The position numbers were made by a program, and so were the translations under genes. The notes under the pieces were generated by a model. The model saw only the letters and a program-made list of their open reading frames with translations, ran no database searches and had not been told where the DNA came from. This document shows positions 43,099 through 51,064 of a stretch of 52,954 nucleotides of DNA, piece by piece. This DNA comes from Candidatus Bathyarchaeota archaeon (GTDB lineage Archaea; Thermoproteota; Bathyarchaeia; Bathyarchaeales; Bathycorpusculaceae), in the NCBI GenBank assembly GCA_013388905.1, contig JACAEI010000020.1, positions 1 to 52,954 of the forward strand, written 5' to 3'. How positions within the stretch are numbered: position 1 is the first letter of the stretch; each line of letters opens with the position of its first letter.

Positions 43099-43207
43099 CA
43101 ATAGCATAATCTAATGATTCAACAGCTTCTGTTCACTCTTTCTCTGCAATGTAATAAATGATAAACGAAAAAGAAGGAGTAATCATTTTTTTGTTTTTCA
43201 GCTTTAT

Positions 43208-43522
43208 TTATGGAGGTGTGATTTTTATTGCTTGGGTTGGACATTGGGTTTCGCATGCAAGACATTGGATACAGTCTGATTCTCTGGCTGGGTCAGACTT
43301 TTTCTCAGAAGTTGGATGCCCTGGCGCATCAGCCCAGTCAAAAAGGGTTACAGGGCAGACTTCTATGCAGACGCCGTCTCCAGTGCAGACGTCCCAATCA
43401 ACAGCCACGTTTGTTCCGTGAATGCCAAGCTTGTTTGGAGGTTCTACAGGTCCCCAAACATTATGATTGTTATGCTGATTTACAATCTTGCGGTTTTTCT
43501 GGAAATCTGGGTCTATTGGCAA
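43208..43522 (-). CDS. Zinc-containing 7Fe dicluster ferredoxin
   Basis: A protein of 104 residues closely matching the Sulfolobus-type ferredoxin. The N-terminal extension provides H17, H20 and H35, and D77 completes the zinc site, at the same spacing as the Sulfolobus ligands. Cluster I is C46-x2-D49-x2-C52-x3-C56, with Asp replacing a Cys, so a 3Fe-4S cluster is expected. Cluster II is C84-x2-C87-x2-C90-x3-C94, a 4Fe-4S site. It carries electrons for 2-oxoacid oxidoreductases and similar enzymes. AGGTGA precedes ATG 43522. Confidence 0.95.
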   Translation of the reverse strand: MPIDPDFQKNRKIVNQHNNHNVWGPVEPPNKLGIHGTNVAVDWDVCTGDGVCIEVCPVTLFDWADAPGHPTSEKKSDPARESDCIQCLACETQCPTQAIKITPP

Positions 43523-43648
43523 GCATGTTCACCTATTCTCATAGGATAAAAAGAATGGAATATTTAGCTTTTCTGATTTTGTGTCTCTCTAAAATGAGTT
43601 AGGCCTGAGGGCAAAACATTTGTAATTACTGCATCCACTTTAGCCTGT

Positions 43649-44416
43649 ATGGTTAGATACTATCTTCCAAAAGGAATGCGTTACTCGTCTCTAAAAGAAA
43701 GAGAGCAATTCTATACCCGAGAGTTTCGCATTGACAAAGTTGAAGAGTGGCTTAAAACTGTAGAAGGTAGAATAGTATTTGCTGTCATTATCGGAAGGCA
43801 TACGCGTATTTACCCAGCGAAGTACAAGGAAGATGCTTCCACAACCATAATAATCGATGAATACGCCAGTATAGAAGAAGTTAAAAATCTAATAATTGAG
43901 TTTCTGCCCGAATCGGTCTACTACGATAGAAATGCCTACCAAAGCGAAAACAAAATAGTTGGGCAAGAATTAGCCTTTGACCTTGACCCTGAAAACATTA
44001 CTTGCCCAGTTCACGGAAGCCTCGCTGAAAAAATGAAGAAGGGACAAGGTTTGGGCTTTTGCGAATTGGAGCTTCAATTGGTGAAAGAGCAAGCGTTAAG
44101 CCTTTATGAATACCTTGAAAAGAGCTTCTCCCTTTTAAAAATTGTCTATTCCGGAAGGGGCTACCATATTCATGTTTTCGACAAAAATGCCTATAAAATG
44201 ACCAAGAAAGAAAAGCAACAATTAGCCAAGACTGTTAAAGCTAAAGGTTTTCCAATCGACGAATGGGTGACTGTGGGCGATATGCGTTTGATAAGACTCC
44301 CACACAGCTTGCATGGTTTAGTGTCTAGGATTGCCATACCATTGGACTTTGATGAACTAAGATGTTTCGACCCTATTAACGATAACCGATGCATACCCAT
44401 GTTTCTGAAGGCTTAA
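43649..44416 (+). CDS. PriS-like primase catalytic subunit, short
   Basis: A protein of 255 residues that resembles the catalytic small subunit of archaeal/eukaryotic primase. The metal pair is in ELAFDLDPEN (D111, D113). A zinc-like CPVHG with a later cysteine (C138) follows, then YSGRGYHIHVFD, the GRG/HxH nucleotide region. MRLIRLPHSLHG closes the active site. Common PriS proteins are 330-400 residues; this one ends soon after the SLHG motif. It could be the main primase in compact form or a second primase-like protein. I saw no priL in the window. Confidence 0.75.
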   Translation: MVRYYLPKGMRYSSLKEREQFYTREFRIDKVEEWLKTVEGRIVFAVIIGRHTRIYPAKYKEDASTTIIIDEYASIEEVKNLIIEFLPESVYYDRNAYQSENKIVGQELAFDLDPENITCPVHGSLAEKMKKGQGLGFCELELQLVKEQALSLYEYLEKSFSLLKIVYSGRGYHIHVFDKNAYKMTKKEKQQLAKTVKAKGFPIDEWVTVGDMRLIRLPHSLHGLVSRIAIPLDFDELRCFDPINDNRCIPMFLKA

Positions 44417-44511
44417 CGTTTTTTCTTTACTACTTCTTTCGCTTTCTTCTCTTTTTTCTTGTAGTAATAGTATTTCTTCTTTTTTTCTTCTTCTTGTTGA
44501 GGCTTCGACAT
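44413..44511 (-). CDS. Tiny Lys/Tyr-rich protein, 32 aa
   Basis: A frame of 32 residues from ATG 44511 to TAA 44413: MSKPQQEEEKKKKYYYYKK followed by KEKKAKEVVKKKR. GTGATTC sits just before the ATG. Half of it is lysine, with four tyrosines in a row, which suggests binding to nucleic acid or ribosomes if it is expressed. It overlaps the PriS-like stop by four bases, tail to tail. I do not recognise it. A composition-only artefact is possible. Confidence 0.4.
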   Translation of the reverse strand: MSKPQQEEEKKKKYYYYKKKEKKAKEVVKKKR

Positions 44512-44609
44512 GTGAATCACAAACCTATTTCTTTTTTATTTTATGAATAAAAAAGTTCCGTTAGATTTGTTAGAACGAACAGAAAAGATGGATTGTTAGA
44601 AATTAGTGG

Positions 44610-44828
44610 TTATTTGGGTGGACCTTTGTCGCAAAAATAGCTACTGGAAAGCTCATAATCAGCGTAGACTTGGCATGATGGACAGAAGCATCCTCTTTTC
44701 GAAATCTTGCTAGCACTTTTACTTCGGGCACAGAAAAGCCATTCGTCTGTTCCTGGGTAGCTTGGACAAGAACCGCATTGTCTCGTGCAGATTCCAACGT
44801 TTTTTTCGTTGTCGTTAACTTTCTTCAT
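44610..44828 (-). CDS. DUF2769 cysteine-rich protein
   Basis: A protein of 72 residues with a DUF2769-like cysteine pattern: GICTRQCGSCPSYPG, LFCARSKS, GCFCPSCQVY and YFCDKGPP. Eight or more cysteines suggest a metal or cluster site. The function is unknown. ATG 44828 is chosen over an upstream start because the family begins here. It diverges from the flavin disulfide reductase gene. Confidence 0.7.
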   Translation of the reverse strand: MKKVNDNEKNVGICTRQCGSCPSYPGTDEWLFCARSKSASKISKRGCFCPSCQVYADYELSSSYFCDKGPPK

Positions 44829-44961
44829 TTTCCATCGAATCAAAATTTGTATTTACATATCTAAATAATTTTTTATAAGGCGTTTTATAGCACAGCCTTT
44901 AAGAGTCAAGAAACACTTGAAATCTGCAACTATTTTCACGAGTATGCTGGTGATAAAAGTT

Positions 44962-46335
44962 ATGGAAAAATTCGATGTAATAGTGATTGGTTCTGGTTCG
45001 GGAATGATAATTGTCTCAAATGCTGTTAATCACGGTATGAAGACAGCCGTTGTTGAATTTGGTCCCATGGGAGGAACATGCGTAAACCGTGGGTGTATTC
45101 CCTCTAAAATGCTCATTTACCCTGCTGACGTTGTTACAACAATTCAAGAAGCAAGAAAAGTAGATGTGAAGGCAAAAATCAACTCGATAGACTTCAGAAA
45201 CATAATGAAGAGAATGCGCAAGTTTGTCAACGAAGATTCTCAGCATCAAGCTACAGCTGTGGAAACAACGCCAAACCTAGTCTGGTTCAAAACAGTTGGC
45301 GAATTCACTTCAGATTACACAATGAAGGTAGGCGAACAAATAATCAAAGGTGATAGAATCTTCATTGTTTCAGGTGCTAGACCAGGAAAACCATCCATCA
45401 AAGGCATAGAAACTGTAAATTATTTAACAAGTGACACTGTTTTGGAACTTGAGAAACCTCCCAAAAACATAGTCATTATCGGCGGAGGATACATAGCCGC
45501 AGAGTACAGTCACTTCTTCTCAAGCATGGGCACACAAGTCACAATCCTTCAAAGAAGCCCGAGGCTAATACCTGAAGAAGAGCCAGAAATCTCTGACCTA
45601 CTTAAGCAAGAGTTGGAAAAAAGAATGACTATATTCACAAATCACGAGGCAATAGAAGCCTACGAGAAAAACGGCATTAAAACCGTTGTAGCAAAAAACC
45701 GAGAAACTAGCAAGTTAAGAGAATTTTCCGCTGAAGCTCTGCTAGTTGCTGCTGGACGAGTTCCCAATTCTGACATCCTTAAGCCCGAGAAAACCGGTGT
45801 GCAACTAGATGAGAGAGGCTATATAAAAGTAAATGAATATTTAGAAACAAGTAAGGCAAACATTTGGGCTTTCGGCGATGCAATCGGTAGAGAAATGTTC
45901 AAGCACGTAGCCAACTACGAAGCAGAAATCGCATGGCATAACGCAGTCCATGAGCACAAAGTAAAAATGGATTATTCATCAGCGCCTCACGCTATCTTCA
46001 CTCATCCACAAGTTGCCTCTGTAGGCCTAAAAGAAGCGAAAGCAAAACAAAAGGGACATAAAATCTTGGTCGGCAAAGCCTTCCACAAAGACATAGCTTT
46101 AGGTGCGGCTATGGGCAATCCAGAAGGCTTCGTAAAAGTCATTGTAGAACGTGATACTGGAAAACTTTTGGGTGCACACATTATTGGACCCTTTGCTTCT
46201 TCGCTAATTCAAGAAATTATAAACGTCATGGTTTGCGGAGACAAAACGTTTCTTCCGATTATTAGGGCTATGCATATTCACCCTGCATTATCAGAAGTCG
46301 TTCAAAGAGCGTTTGGAAGTCTAAGAGAAGCCTAG
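44962..46335 (+). CDS. Flavin disulfide reductase of the dihydrolipoyl dehydrogenase type
   Basis: A protein of 457 residues. FAD loop VIVIGSGSG, redox pair C40-VNRG-C45 in GGTCVNRGCIPSK, NAD(P) loop IIGGGYIAAEYS, FAD motif IWAFGDAIG, and the C-terminal catalytic AMHIHPALSEVV. This is the family of dihydrolipoyl dehydrogenase, mycothione and mercuric reductases. No lipoyl enzyme genes are near; its neighbours are peroxiredoxin-, glutaredoxin- and FTR-like genes. A low-molecular-weight disulfide is therefore a fair alternative substrate. ATG 44962 is fixed by GGTGAT seven bases before it. Confidence 0.88.
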   Translation: MEKFDVIVIGSGSGMIIVSNAVNHGMKTAVVEFGPMGGTCVNRGCIPSKMLIYPADVVTTIQEARKVDVKAKINSIDFRNIMKRMRKFVNEDSQHQATAVETTPNLVWFKTVGEFTSDYTMKVGEQIIKGDRIFIVSGARPGKPSIKGIETVNYLTSDTVLELEKPPKNIVIIGGGYIAAEYSHFFSSMGTQVTILQRSPRLIPEEEPEISDLLKQELEKRMTIFTNHEAIEAYEKNGIKTVVAKNRETSKLREFSAEALLVAAGRVPNSDILKPEKTGVQLDERGYIKVNEYLETSKANIWAFGDAIGREMFKHVANYEAEIAWHNAVHEHKVKMDYSSAPHAIFTHPQVASVGLKEAKAKQKGHKILVGKAFHKDIALGAAMGNPEGFVKVIVERDTGKLLGAHIIGPFASSLIQEIINVMVCGDKTFLPIIRAMHIHPALSEVVQRAFGSLREA

Positions 46336-46339
46336 AGCA

Positions 46340-46870
46340 TCATAGATGTGAGCACTCTGGGCATTCAGTTTGAATTAGAAGAAGCCAGCTGAGAATCTCT
46401 TCTTCTCCTGGAAGGTCTTCCGCTTCTCTCGCTATTTTCTGATATCGCAATTCGCCAAACCTATCTGTTATGAAAACTGAAGGAAAAGGTGCGTTTCTAG
46501 CCTTGTCTACATATGTGAAGCGTTCTGTTGTTTCACCGTCTAAATCAGAAAGTAATAGGAAGGATATCCCGTCTAATTCTGTCTGTTTCTTTGTTTCGCT
46601 GGTGTTATTAAAAGATACTCCAAAAACCTCCGTCTCCAAGCTCTGCATGATGTTGTAGACTTTGGCTAACTTTTTCAGCTTATTACGGCAAGAAGCGCAC
46701 GCCATTCCATGATGAAATATTATCACAATATTCTTTCTCTGTTTAAAATCCCAAAGGTTAACATTATTGTTTTTGTGTGAAGGTAAGTTTAGATAGGGGA
46801 CAACCTCTCTAAGTATCAGTCTACCCTCAAAACCATTCTCTTTTTCGCGTTTCATTAAGTCATCTTTCAT
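46340..46870 (-). CDS. Peroxiredoxin-like (AhpC/TSA fold) protein
   Basis: A protein of 176 residues with a thioredoxin/peroxiredoxin-like core: VIIFHHGMACASCRNKLKKL, where a CxxC replaces the single peroxidatic Cys context, VFGVSFNNTS, FLLLSDLDGETT and PFPSVFITDRFGELRY. It ends ECPECSHL, another Cys pair. It probably reduces peroxides or disulfides. An alternative start is the ATG at 46855. It ends five bases from the disulfide reductase, tail to tail. Confidence 0.7.
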   Translation of the reverse strand: MKDDLMKREKENGFEGRLILREVVPYLNLPSHKNNNVNLWDFKQRKNIVIIFHHGMACASCRNKLKKLAKVYNIMQSLETEVFGVSFNNTSETKKQTELDGISFLLLSDLDGETTERFTYVDKARNAPFPSVFITDRFGELRYQKIAREAEDLPGEEEILSWLLLIQTECPECSHL

Positions 46871-46962
46871 ATCTTTTCGCTTTCTCTATTATGTTGTTTT
46901 TGGTTTTCTTTGCTAAACTGTTATATTGAACACTAAACCTAGAAAATAGCAAGTGAAATAAA

Positions 46963-47247
46963 TTGGACATTGTTAAGGTTTCAGGCAAAAATAACAAGCA
47001 TAAAGTTCTCATGTATGCAATAAGCACGTGTGCATGGTGCAAAATGGCAAAAAACTTCTTGAAGAATAATCACATTGAATACGAGTATATTGATGTTGAT
47101 CTTTGCAGCGAGGAAGACAAAGAAAAAATCAGACAAGACATTCTGAAGAGAGGCGGGCACCTAAGTTATCCAGCAATTGTCATAGATGATAAAATCGTGA
47201 TTAACGGCTTCCGTAAAGACAAAATATCAGAGGCGTTGGAAATTTGA
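46963..47247 (+). CDS. Glutaredoxin-like protein
   Basis: A protein of 94 residues with a glutaredoxin fold and a CAWC active site (STCAWCKMAKNFLKNN), the cis-Pro loop SYPAIVIDD and a GFRKDKI end. Start TTG 46963, with GTGAAAT upstream. Its stop overlaps the TTG start of the FTR gene (TTGA at 47244-47247), so the two are translated as a pair. It is the obvious candidate to receive electrons from the FTR. Confidence 0.88.
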   Translation: MDIVKVSGKNNKHKVLMYAISTCAWCKMAKNFLKNNHIEYEYIDVDLCSEEDKEKIRQDILKRGGHLSYPAIVIDDKIVINGFRKDKISEALEI

Positions 47248-47798
47248 TAACTTTAGAGAAAGTGCGACAAAGAGCCGAAAGCGACGCAAAAACTTATGGT
47301 TATTACTTACATCCCGACCCTGATTTTCTTAAAGACCTTTTAGAGGGACTTAAACGAAACGAAGAACGCTATGGATATCCCTCTTGTCCATGCCGACTTG
47401 CTTCAGGGAAATTTGAGCTTGACAGAGACATAATATGCCCCTGCGACTATAGAGACCCAGATGTTCAAGAATATGGCGCTTGCTATTGTGCACTTTATGT
47501 TAGAAAGGATTTGTATGAGGGCAAAACTCCAATTCTTCCGGTTCCAGAGCGCAGACCAATGGAAAAACAGGTCAGAACTTACGGAACAGCAGTAGCTCAG
47601 TCTGCTCTTGAAAAACCAGCTGAAAAAGCCGAAGTAACGCCTCAAGAATCTGCTGCTGAGATTAAGTTAAAATTATGGTATTGTAAACAATGCGGCTACG
47701 TAGTTTTCCGTGAAGAACCACCCTACATTTGTCCAATTTGTAAGGCGAAAAGAGAATTGTTTGCTGAGATAAAAATTCACGTAGACATCAGAGGATAG
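47244..47798 (+). CDS. ftrB: Ferredoxin:thioredoxin reductase catalytic subunit fused to a rubredoxin-like domain
   Basis: A protein of 184 residues. Residues 1-95 match the catalytic beta subunit of ferredoxin:thioredoxin reductase: C48-P-C50, C65-P-C67 and C80-Y-C82 around a 4Fe-4S cluster, with the EYGACYCALYV end. A Glu/Ala-rich linker (about 95-140) leads to a rubredoxin-like site C147-x2-C150 and C163-x2-C166. Plant and cyanobacterial FTRs use a separate alpha subunit and ferredoxin. Here the tail may supply or relay electrons. Paired with the glutaredoxin-like gene by a 4-base overlap. The stop is TAG. Confidence 0.92.
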   Translation: MITLEKVRQRAESDAKTYGYYLHPDPDFLKDLLEGLKRNEERYGYPSCPCRLASGKFELDRDIICPCDYRDPDVQEYGACYCALYVRKDLYEGKTPILPVPERRPMEKQVRTYGTAVAQSALEKPAEKAEVTPQESAAEIKLKLWYCKQCGYVVFREEPPYICPICKAKRELFAEIKIHVDIRG

Positions 47799-47812
47799 TT
47801 GAACAGTTTCCT

Positions 47813-47968
47813 TCATCTTATTACTGTTAACTCGATTTTTTTCCATTCCTTCTTTATTCCTCGTAATGAAGTCACTGCGCCCGCAACGGTTCCACCTAAA
47901 ATCTTGACAACGAACTCGTTTAGGTCTATTTCCTCACCGTCAACAAGAAGCTTAACATCCACATGCAT
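47813..47968 (-). CDS. Small conserved-looking protein, 51 aa
   Basis: A frame of 51 residues with a strong ribosome site (GAGGTGATG) directly before ATG 47968. It reads VDVKLLVDGEEIDLNEFVVK, then LGGTVAGAVTSLRGIKKEW and IELTV. The alternation of charges and a strand-loop-helix-strand feel suggest a folded mini-protein. I recall similar short proteins in methanogens but cannot name a family. It converges on the FTR gene. Confidence 0.6.
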   Translation of the reverse strand: MHVDVKLLVDGEEIDLNEFVVKILGGTVAGAVTSLRGIKKEWKKIELTVIR

Positions 47969-48063
47969 CACCTCAAACAAAGCATTTTATCTTTCTTAAA
48001 AGTAAAAGTTTTCTGTAAAACTAATTAACGAAGAGTTCTCTATAACAGACAGAGGTTCTGGTC

Positions 48064-48732
48064 TTGGCGAAAAAGCCTTTAGGTAGCGCTCAACTGGACA
48101 AGAAAACAAAAGTGCTAAACATCATTGAGTTACTTGAGACGGAGCATCCAGACGCAAAAGTAGCTCTGCACTATTCAAATCCTTTAGAACTTTTGATAGC
48201 CACCATTCTATCTGCTCAATGCACAGACGAACGCGTAAACATTGTCACAAAAACACTGTTCAAAAAATACCAGACTACCCAAGATTATGTAAAGGCAGAT
48301 GTGAAAGAACTTGAAAACGACATAAGGAGCACAGGATTCTACAGAAACAAAACCAAAAACATCAAAAAATGCTGCCAAATGCTAATTGAAAAATTCAATT
48401 CACAAGTTCCCCGAACAATGGAAGAAATGTTGGAGCTTCCAGGAGTTGCCAGAAAAACAGCCAACATCGTTTTTTCAAACGCGTACGGTGTGATTGAAGG
48501 AATTGCTGTGGATACGCATGTGCGGAGACTTGCCCAAAGGCTCGGGCTTACCGAGAATGAAGATCCGAACAGAATTGAGGAGGACTTGATGCAGATAATA
48601 CCTAAAGACAAGTGGATAAGGATCACCGACCTGTTAATTTTTCACGGCAGACGAGTATGCACGGCAAAGAAGCCTAATTGCTCAGGATGTGTTTTGAACA
48701 AAATTTGCCCTTCAGCATTCACTTTTGATTAG
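48064..48732 (+). CDS. nth: Endonuclease III
   Basis: A protein of 222 residues. HhH-GPD fold with LLIATILSAQCTDERVN, the helix-hairpin-helix LPGVARKTANIV with the catalytic Lys, the GIAVDTHVRRLAQRL aspartate, and a 4Fe-4S loop CTAKKPNCSGCVLNKIC. It removes oxidised pyrimidines in base-excision repair. Start TTG 48064. The stop is TAG. Confidence 0.95.
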   Translation: MAKKPLGSAQLDKKTKVLNIIELLETEHPDAKVALHYSNPLELLIATILSAQCTDERVNIVTKTLFKKYQTTQDYVKADVKELENDIRSTGFYRNKTKNIKKCCQMLIEKFNSQVPRTMEEMLELPGVARKTANIVFSNAYGVIEGIAVDTHVRRLAQRLGLTENEDPNRIEEDLMQIIPKDKWIRITDLLIFHGRRVCTAKKPNCSGCVLNKICPSAFTFD

Positions 48733-48738
48733 TCTGCA

Positions 48739-49335
48739 TTATTTTCTTTCCATCAAAACAACATAGAAATAACGCACAAAATCATCCGCCTCTCTGGAAG
48801 TGATGTGCTTAATTTCCTTTATTTTAAAATAATTCGAGTAAAGTTGGATTATTTGCTCTCTAGTGAAATGATTCCACGCTGGGCCATTTCTGTAGCTGAA
48901 GCAGACAAGCAAATAAGTGCCGCCTTTTTTCAAAACGCGATATACTCCTTTTATGAAAGTATTTCTGTCCTTTACCTCAACGTGGTGAAAGCAGCCCATG
49001 TCGAAAACAAAATCAAATTCTTCATCTTGAAAAGGGAGTGTCAAAAAATTCTGTACCATTAGTCTAATCTTAACATTTGCCTGTTCCGCCTTTTGTTCCG
49101 CGTATTCAATAGCCTTTGATGAGATGTCAATTCCAGTCATGTCGAAGCCTATTTGGGCAAGGTAAACTGCGTTTGTTCCGGCTCCGCAACATATGTCTAA
49201 GGCTTTGCCTTTTTTTATTATGCCTTTTTCAACGAGATTAACCAGAATTTTTCTTGGTTTGCCAAGTTCCCATGGCAAGGATTCCAGCGGATATCGCCTA
49301 TAGATTTGGTCCCATTCTTCGTAGCTTGAATTCAT
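48739..49335 (-). CDS. Class I SAM-dependent methyltransferase
   Basis: A protein of 198 residues. SAM-binding loop ALDICCGAGTNAVYLAQ, acidic VTGID-like FDMTGIDIS, and FDFVFDMGCFHHV. The opening YEEWDQIYRRYPLESLPWELGKP resembles the TehB/thiopurine methyltransferase group, whose members often alkylate small or inorganic substrates. Exact substrate unknown. It converges on nth. Confidence 0.8.
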   Translation of the reverse strand: MNSSYEEWDQIYRRYPLESLPWELGKPRKILVNLVEKGIIKKGKALDICCGAGTNAVYLAQIGFDMTGIDISSKAIEYAEQKAEQANVKIRLMVQNFLTLPFQDEEFDFVFDMGCFHHVEVKDRNTFIKGVYRVLKKGGTYLLVCFSYRNGPAWNHFTREQIIQLYSNYFKIKEIKHITSREADDFVRYFYVVLMERK

Positions 49336-49369
49336 GTTGTTCCACTTTCTGTTTGCTCACAGCTATGTT

Positions 49370-50254
49370 TTAATGTTCGCTAACCGCTTTTGGATAACCT
49401 TCTTCTTCTATCTGGATGGTTGTGTGATCTATTCCAAACTCTTCTTTTAATGTTGTAATCAAGTTTGAGATAAGCTTCTTTCTATCAACATTTGTCTCTA
49501 CTACTATGTGGCAACTCATGGCGCAGATTCTGGTTGGAGTCATGCACCATACATGAAGGTCATGTACTTCTTTGATTCCTTTGAACCCCATTATTTTTTG
49601 TTCCACAACGTTTACATTAATGCCGCGTGGAACCCCTTCAAGGAGAACATTCATAGACTCGCGAATAAGCTTCGAAGAGCTATAGAAGATTAATATGCCG
49701 AGCAAAAAGCTGACTAAGGAATCTGCTTGGTACCACTCAGTAAAGTACATGATTAATCCGGCTGAAACAGCACCTATGGAGCCTAAAGTGTCTGTTAAAA
49801 CGTGGAGAAAAGCACCTTTAACATTTAGGCTTTCTTCTCTAGACTTTGAGAGTATTATCGCGGAAATTCCATTAGCCACAAAGCCAGCAGATGCTATGAT
49901 GAACATGTCCAGGCTTTTAACTTCTGCAGGACTTTGAATTCGCATGATTGCCTCGTAAAAAATGAAAATTACTATTATCCATAGGAAGATGCCATTTAAA
50001 AACGCGGCTAGAATCTCCGCTCTATAATAACCAAAGGTTTTCTTCAAGTCAACTGGTTTTTGGGCAATCCATGCAGCTATTAAAGCGAAAGTTAAGGCAG
50101 AAGCATCGTTTAACATGTGCCATGAATCCGCCAAAAGAGCTAAACTATTTGTGAAGATTCCCCCGGCCAATTCTATGACAAAAAATGATACAGTTATGCC
50201 TAAAGCCATTTGCAGATGCATTATGCTTTTGGGCGGTGAATGTTCTTTGTGCAT
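49370..50254 (-). CDS. Cation diffusion facilitator metal efflux protein
   Basis: A protein of 294 residues with six membrane helices and the CDF metal sites: helix 2 LALLADSWHMLNDAS and helix 5 HVLTDTLGSIGAV (HxxxD pairs). The C-terminal cytoplasmic domain carries HDLHVWCMTP. It exports Zn2+ or similar cations by proton exchange. A short helix 4-5 loop without a His-rich stretch is notable. Confidence 0.93.
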   Translation of the reverse strand: MHKEHSPPKSIMHLQMALGITVSFFVIELAGGIFTNSLALLADSWHMLNDASALTFALIAAWIAQKPVDLKKTFGYYRAEILAAFLNGIFLWIIVIFIFYEAIMRIQSPAEVKSLDMFIIASAGFVANGISAIILSKSREESLNVKGAFLHVLTDTLGSIGAVSAGLIMYFTEWYQADSLVSFLLGILIFYSSSKLIRESMNVLLEGVPRGINVNVVEQKIMGFKGIKEVHDLHVWCMTPTRICAMSCHIVVETNVDRKKLISNLITTLKEEFGIDHTTIQIEEEGYPKAVSEH

Positions 50255-50352
50255 TGATGGGGACGCTCTTTTGATAGTATTTAATTAAATTAATTAATAA
50301 ATACGCATGTTACTGTCAAGAGAAAATGCAAGAATGTTGTAGGTGTTAAGCA

Positions 50353-51045
50353 TTGCAAATCACTGTCAATTGGAACTCAAAAGTTTCAGTGATGTTTCCA
50401 AGATTATCCATATGCATTGGCATAATAAACAATGTTCACGTGCAAAAAGAAAATGAGCAGGTTAAAAGGCTCAAAAGAGCCGTTTACGAGGAAGTCAAAG
50501 CTGTATACAATGTTGAAACGTTAAAAGATAATCCTACAGTGCGAGCTTACAGAGACTTTTATTGGAAGCTTAATATCGACCCAACCAAAACGCGTCCTTC
50601 AAGCGAAGCCTTATTGCGCAGAGTTCTGAATGGAGATGTACTTCCACAAATATCCACAGTTGTTGACGCATATAATTTAGCCTCGATGAAAACTATAATT
50701 CCAATAAGTGGGTTTGATAAAGACTGCTTGAAACTGCCTTTTCAAGTTCGCTTCGCAAAAAATGGAGAAGTTTTCACTGGGATAGGAATAGGCAAGCCTA
50801 TAAGTTTAACCGATAAGATGCTTGTTTTGACTGATGAAAATCAAGTTCTGTGCATTTATCCCTACCGTGATTCAGAATACACAAAAATTACTGGGCAGAC
50901 AAGAAACGCGTTGATTGTTGGATACGGTGCGCCAAAAATATCTGAAGAACAGCTGACGGAGGCTGTGGAAACAACGCTTAGATATGTTAAATTGGTGTCT
51001 GGAGGAGAAATTGAAATGGTAAAAGTTTTTAGCTCAATACTCTAA
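50353..51045 (+). CDS. B3/B4 domain protein
   Basis: A protein of 230 residues that is one B3/B4 domain, the editing-type module found in the phenylalanyl-tRNA synthetase beta subunit, here standing alone: VRAYRDFYWKLNIDPTKTRPSSEALLRRVL, VVDAYNLASMKT, CIYPYRDSEYTKI. Such free-standing proteins may clear mischarged tRNA or amino acids, which is not certain. TTG 50353 follows AGGTGTTAAGCA. The gene starts a two-gene unit with pyrF, 19 bases apart; pyrF has almost the same leader (GGTGCTAAGCA-TTG). Confidence 0.82.
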   Translation: MQITVNWNSKVSVMFPRLSICIGIINNVHVQKENEQVKRLKRAVYEEVKAVYNVETLKDNPTVRAYRDFYWKLNIDPTKTRPSSEALLRRVLNGDVLPQISTVVDAYNLASMKTIIPISGFDKDCLKLPFQVRFAKNGEVFTGIGIGKPISLTDKMLVLTDENQVLCIYPYRDSEYTKITGQTRNALIVGYGAPKISEEQLTEAVETTLRYVKLVSGGEIEMVKVFSSIL

Positions 51046-51064
51046 TAGACAGTGGTGCTAAGCA

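Noticed and set aside
43158-43602. Forward frames across the ferredoxin gene
   Set aside because: The reverse strand encodes a ferredoxin with all cluster and zinc ligands; the forward frames are its complement.
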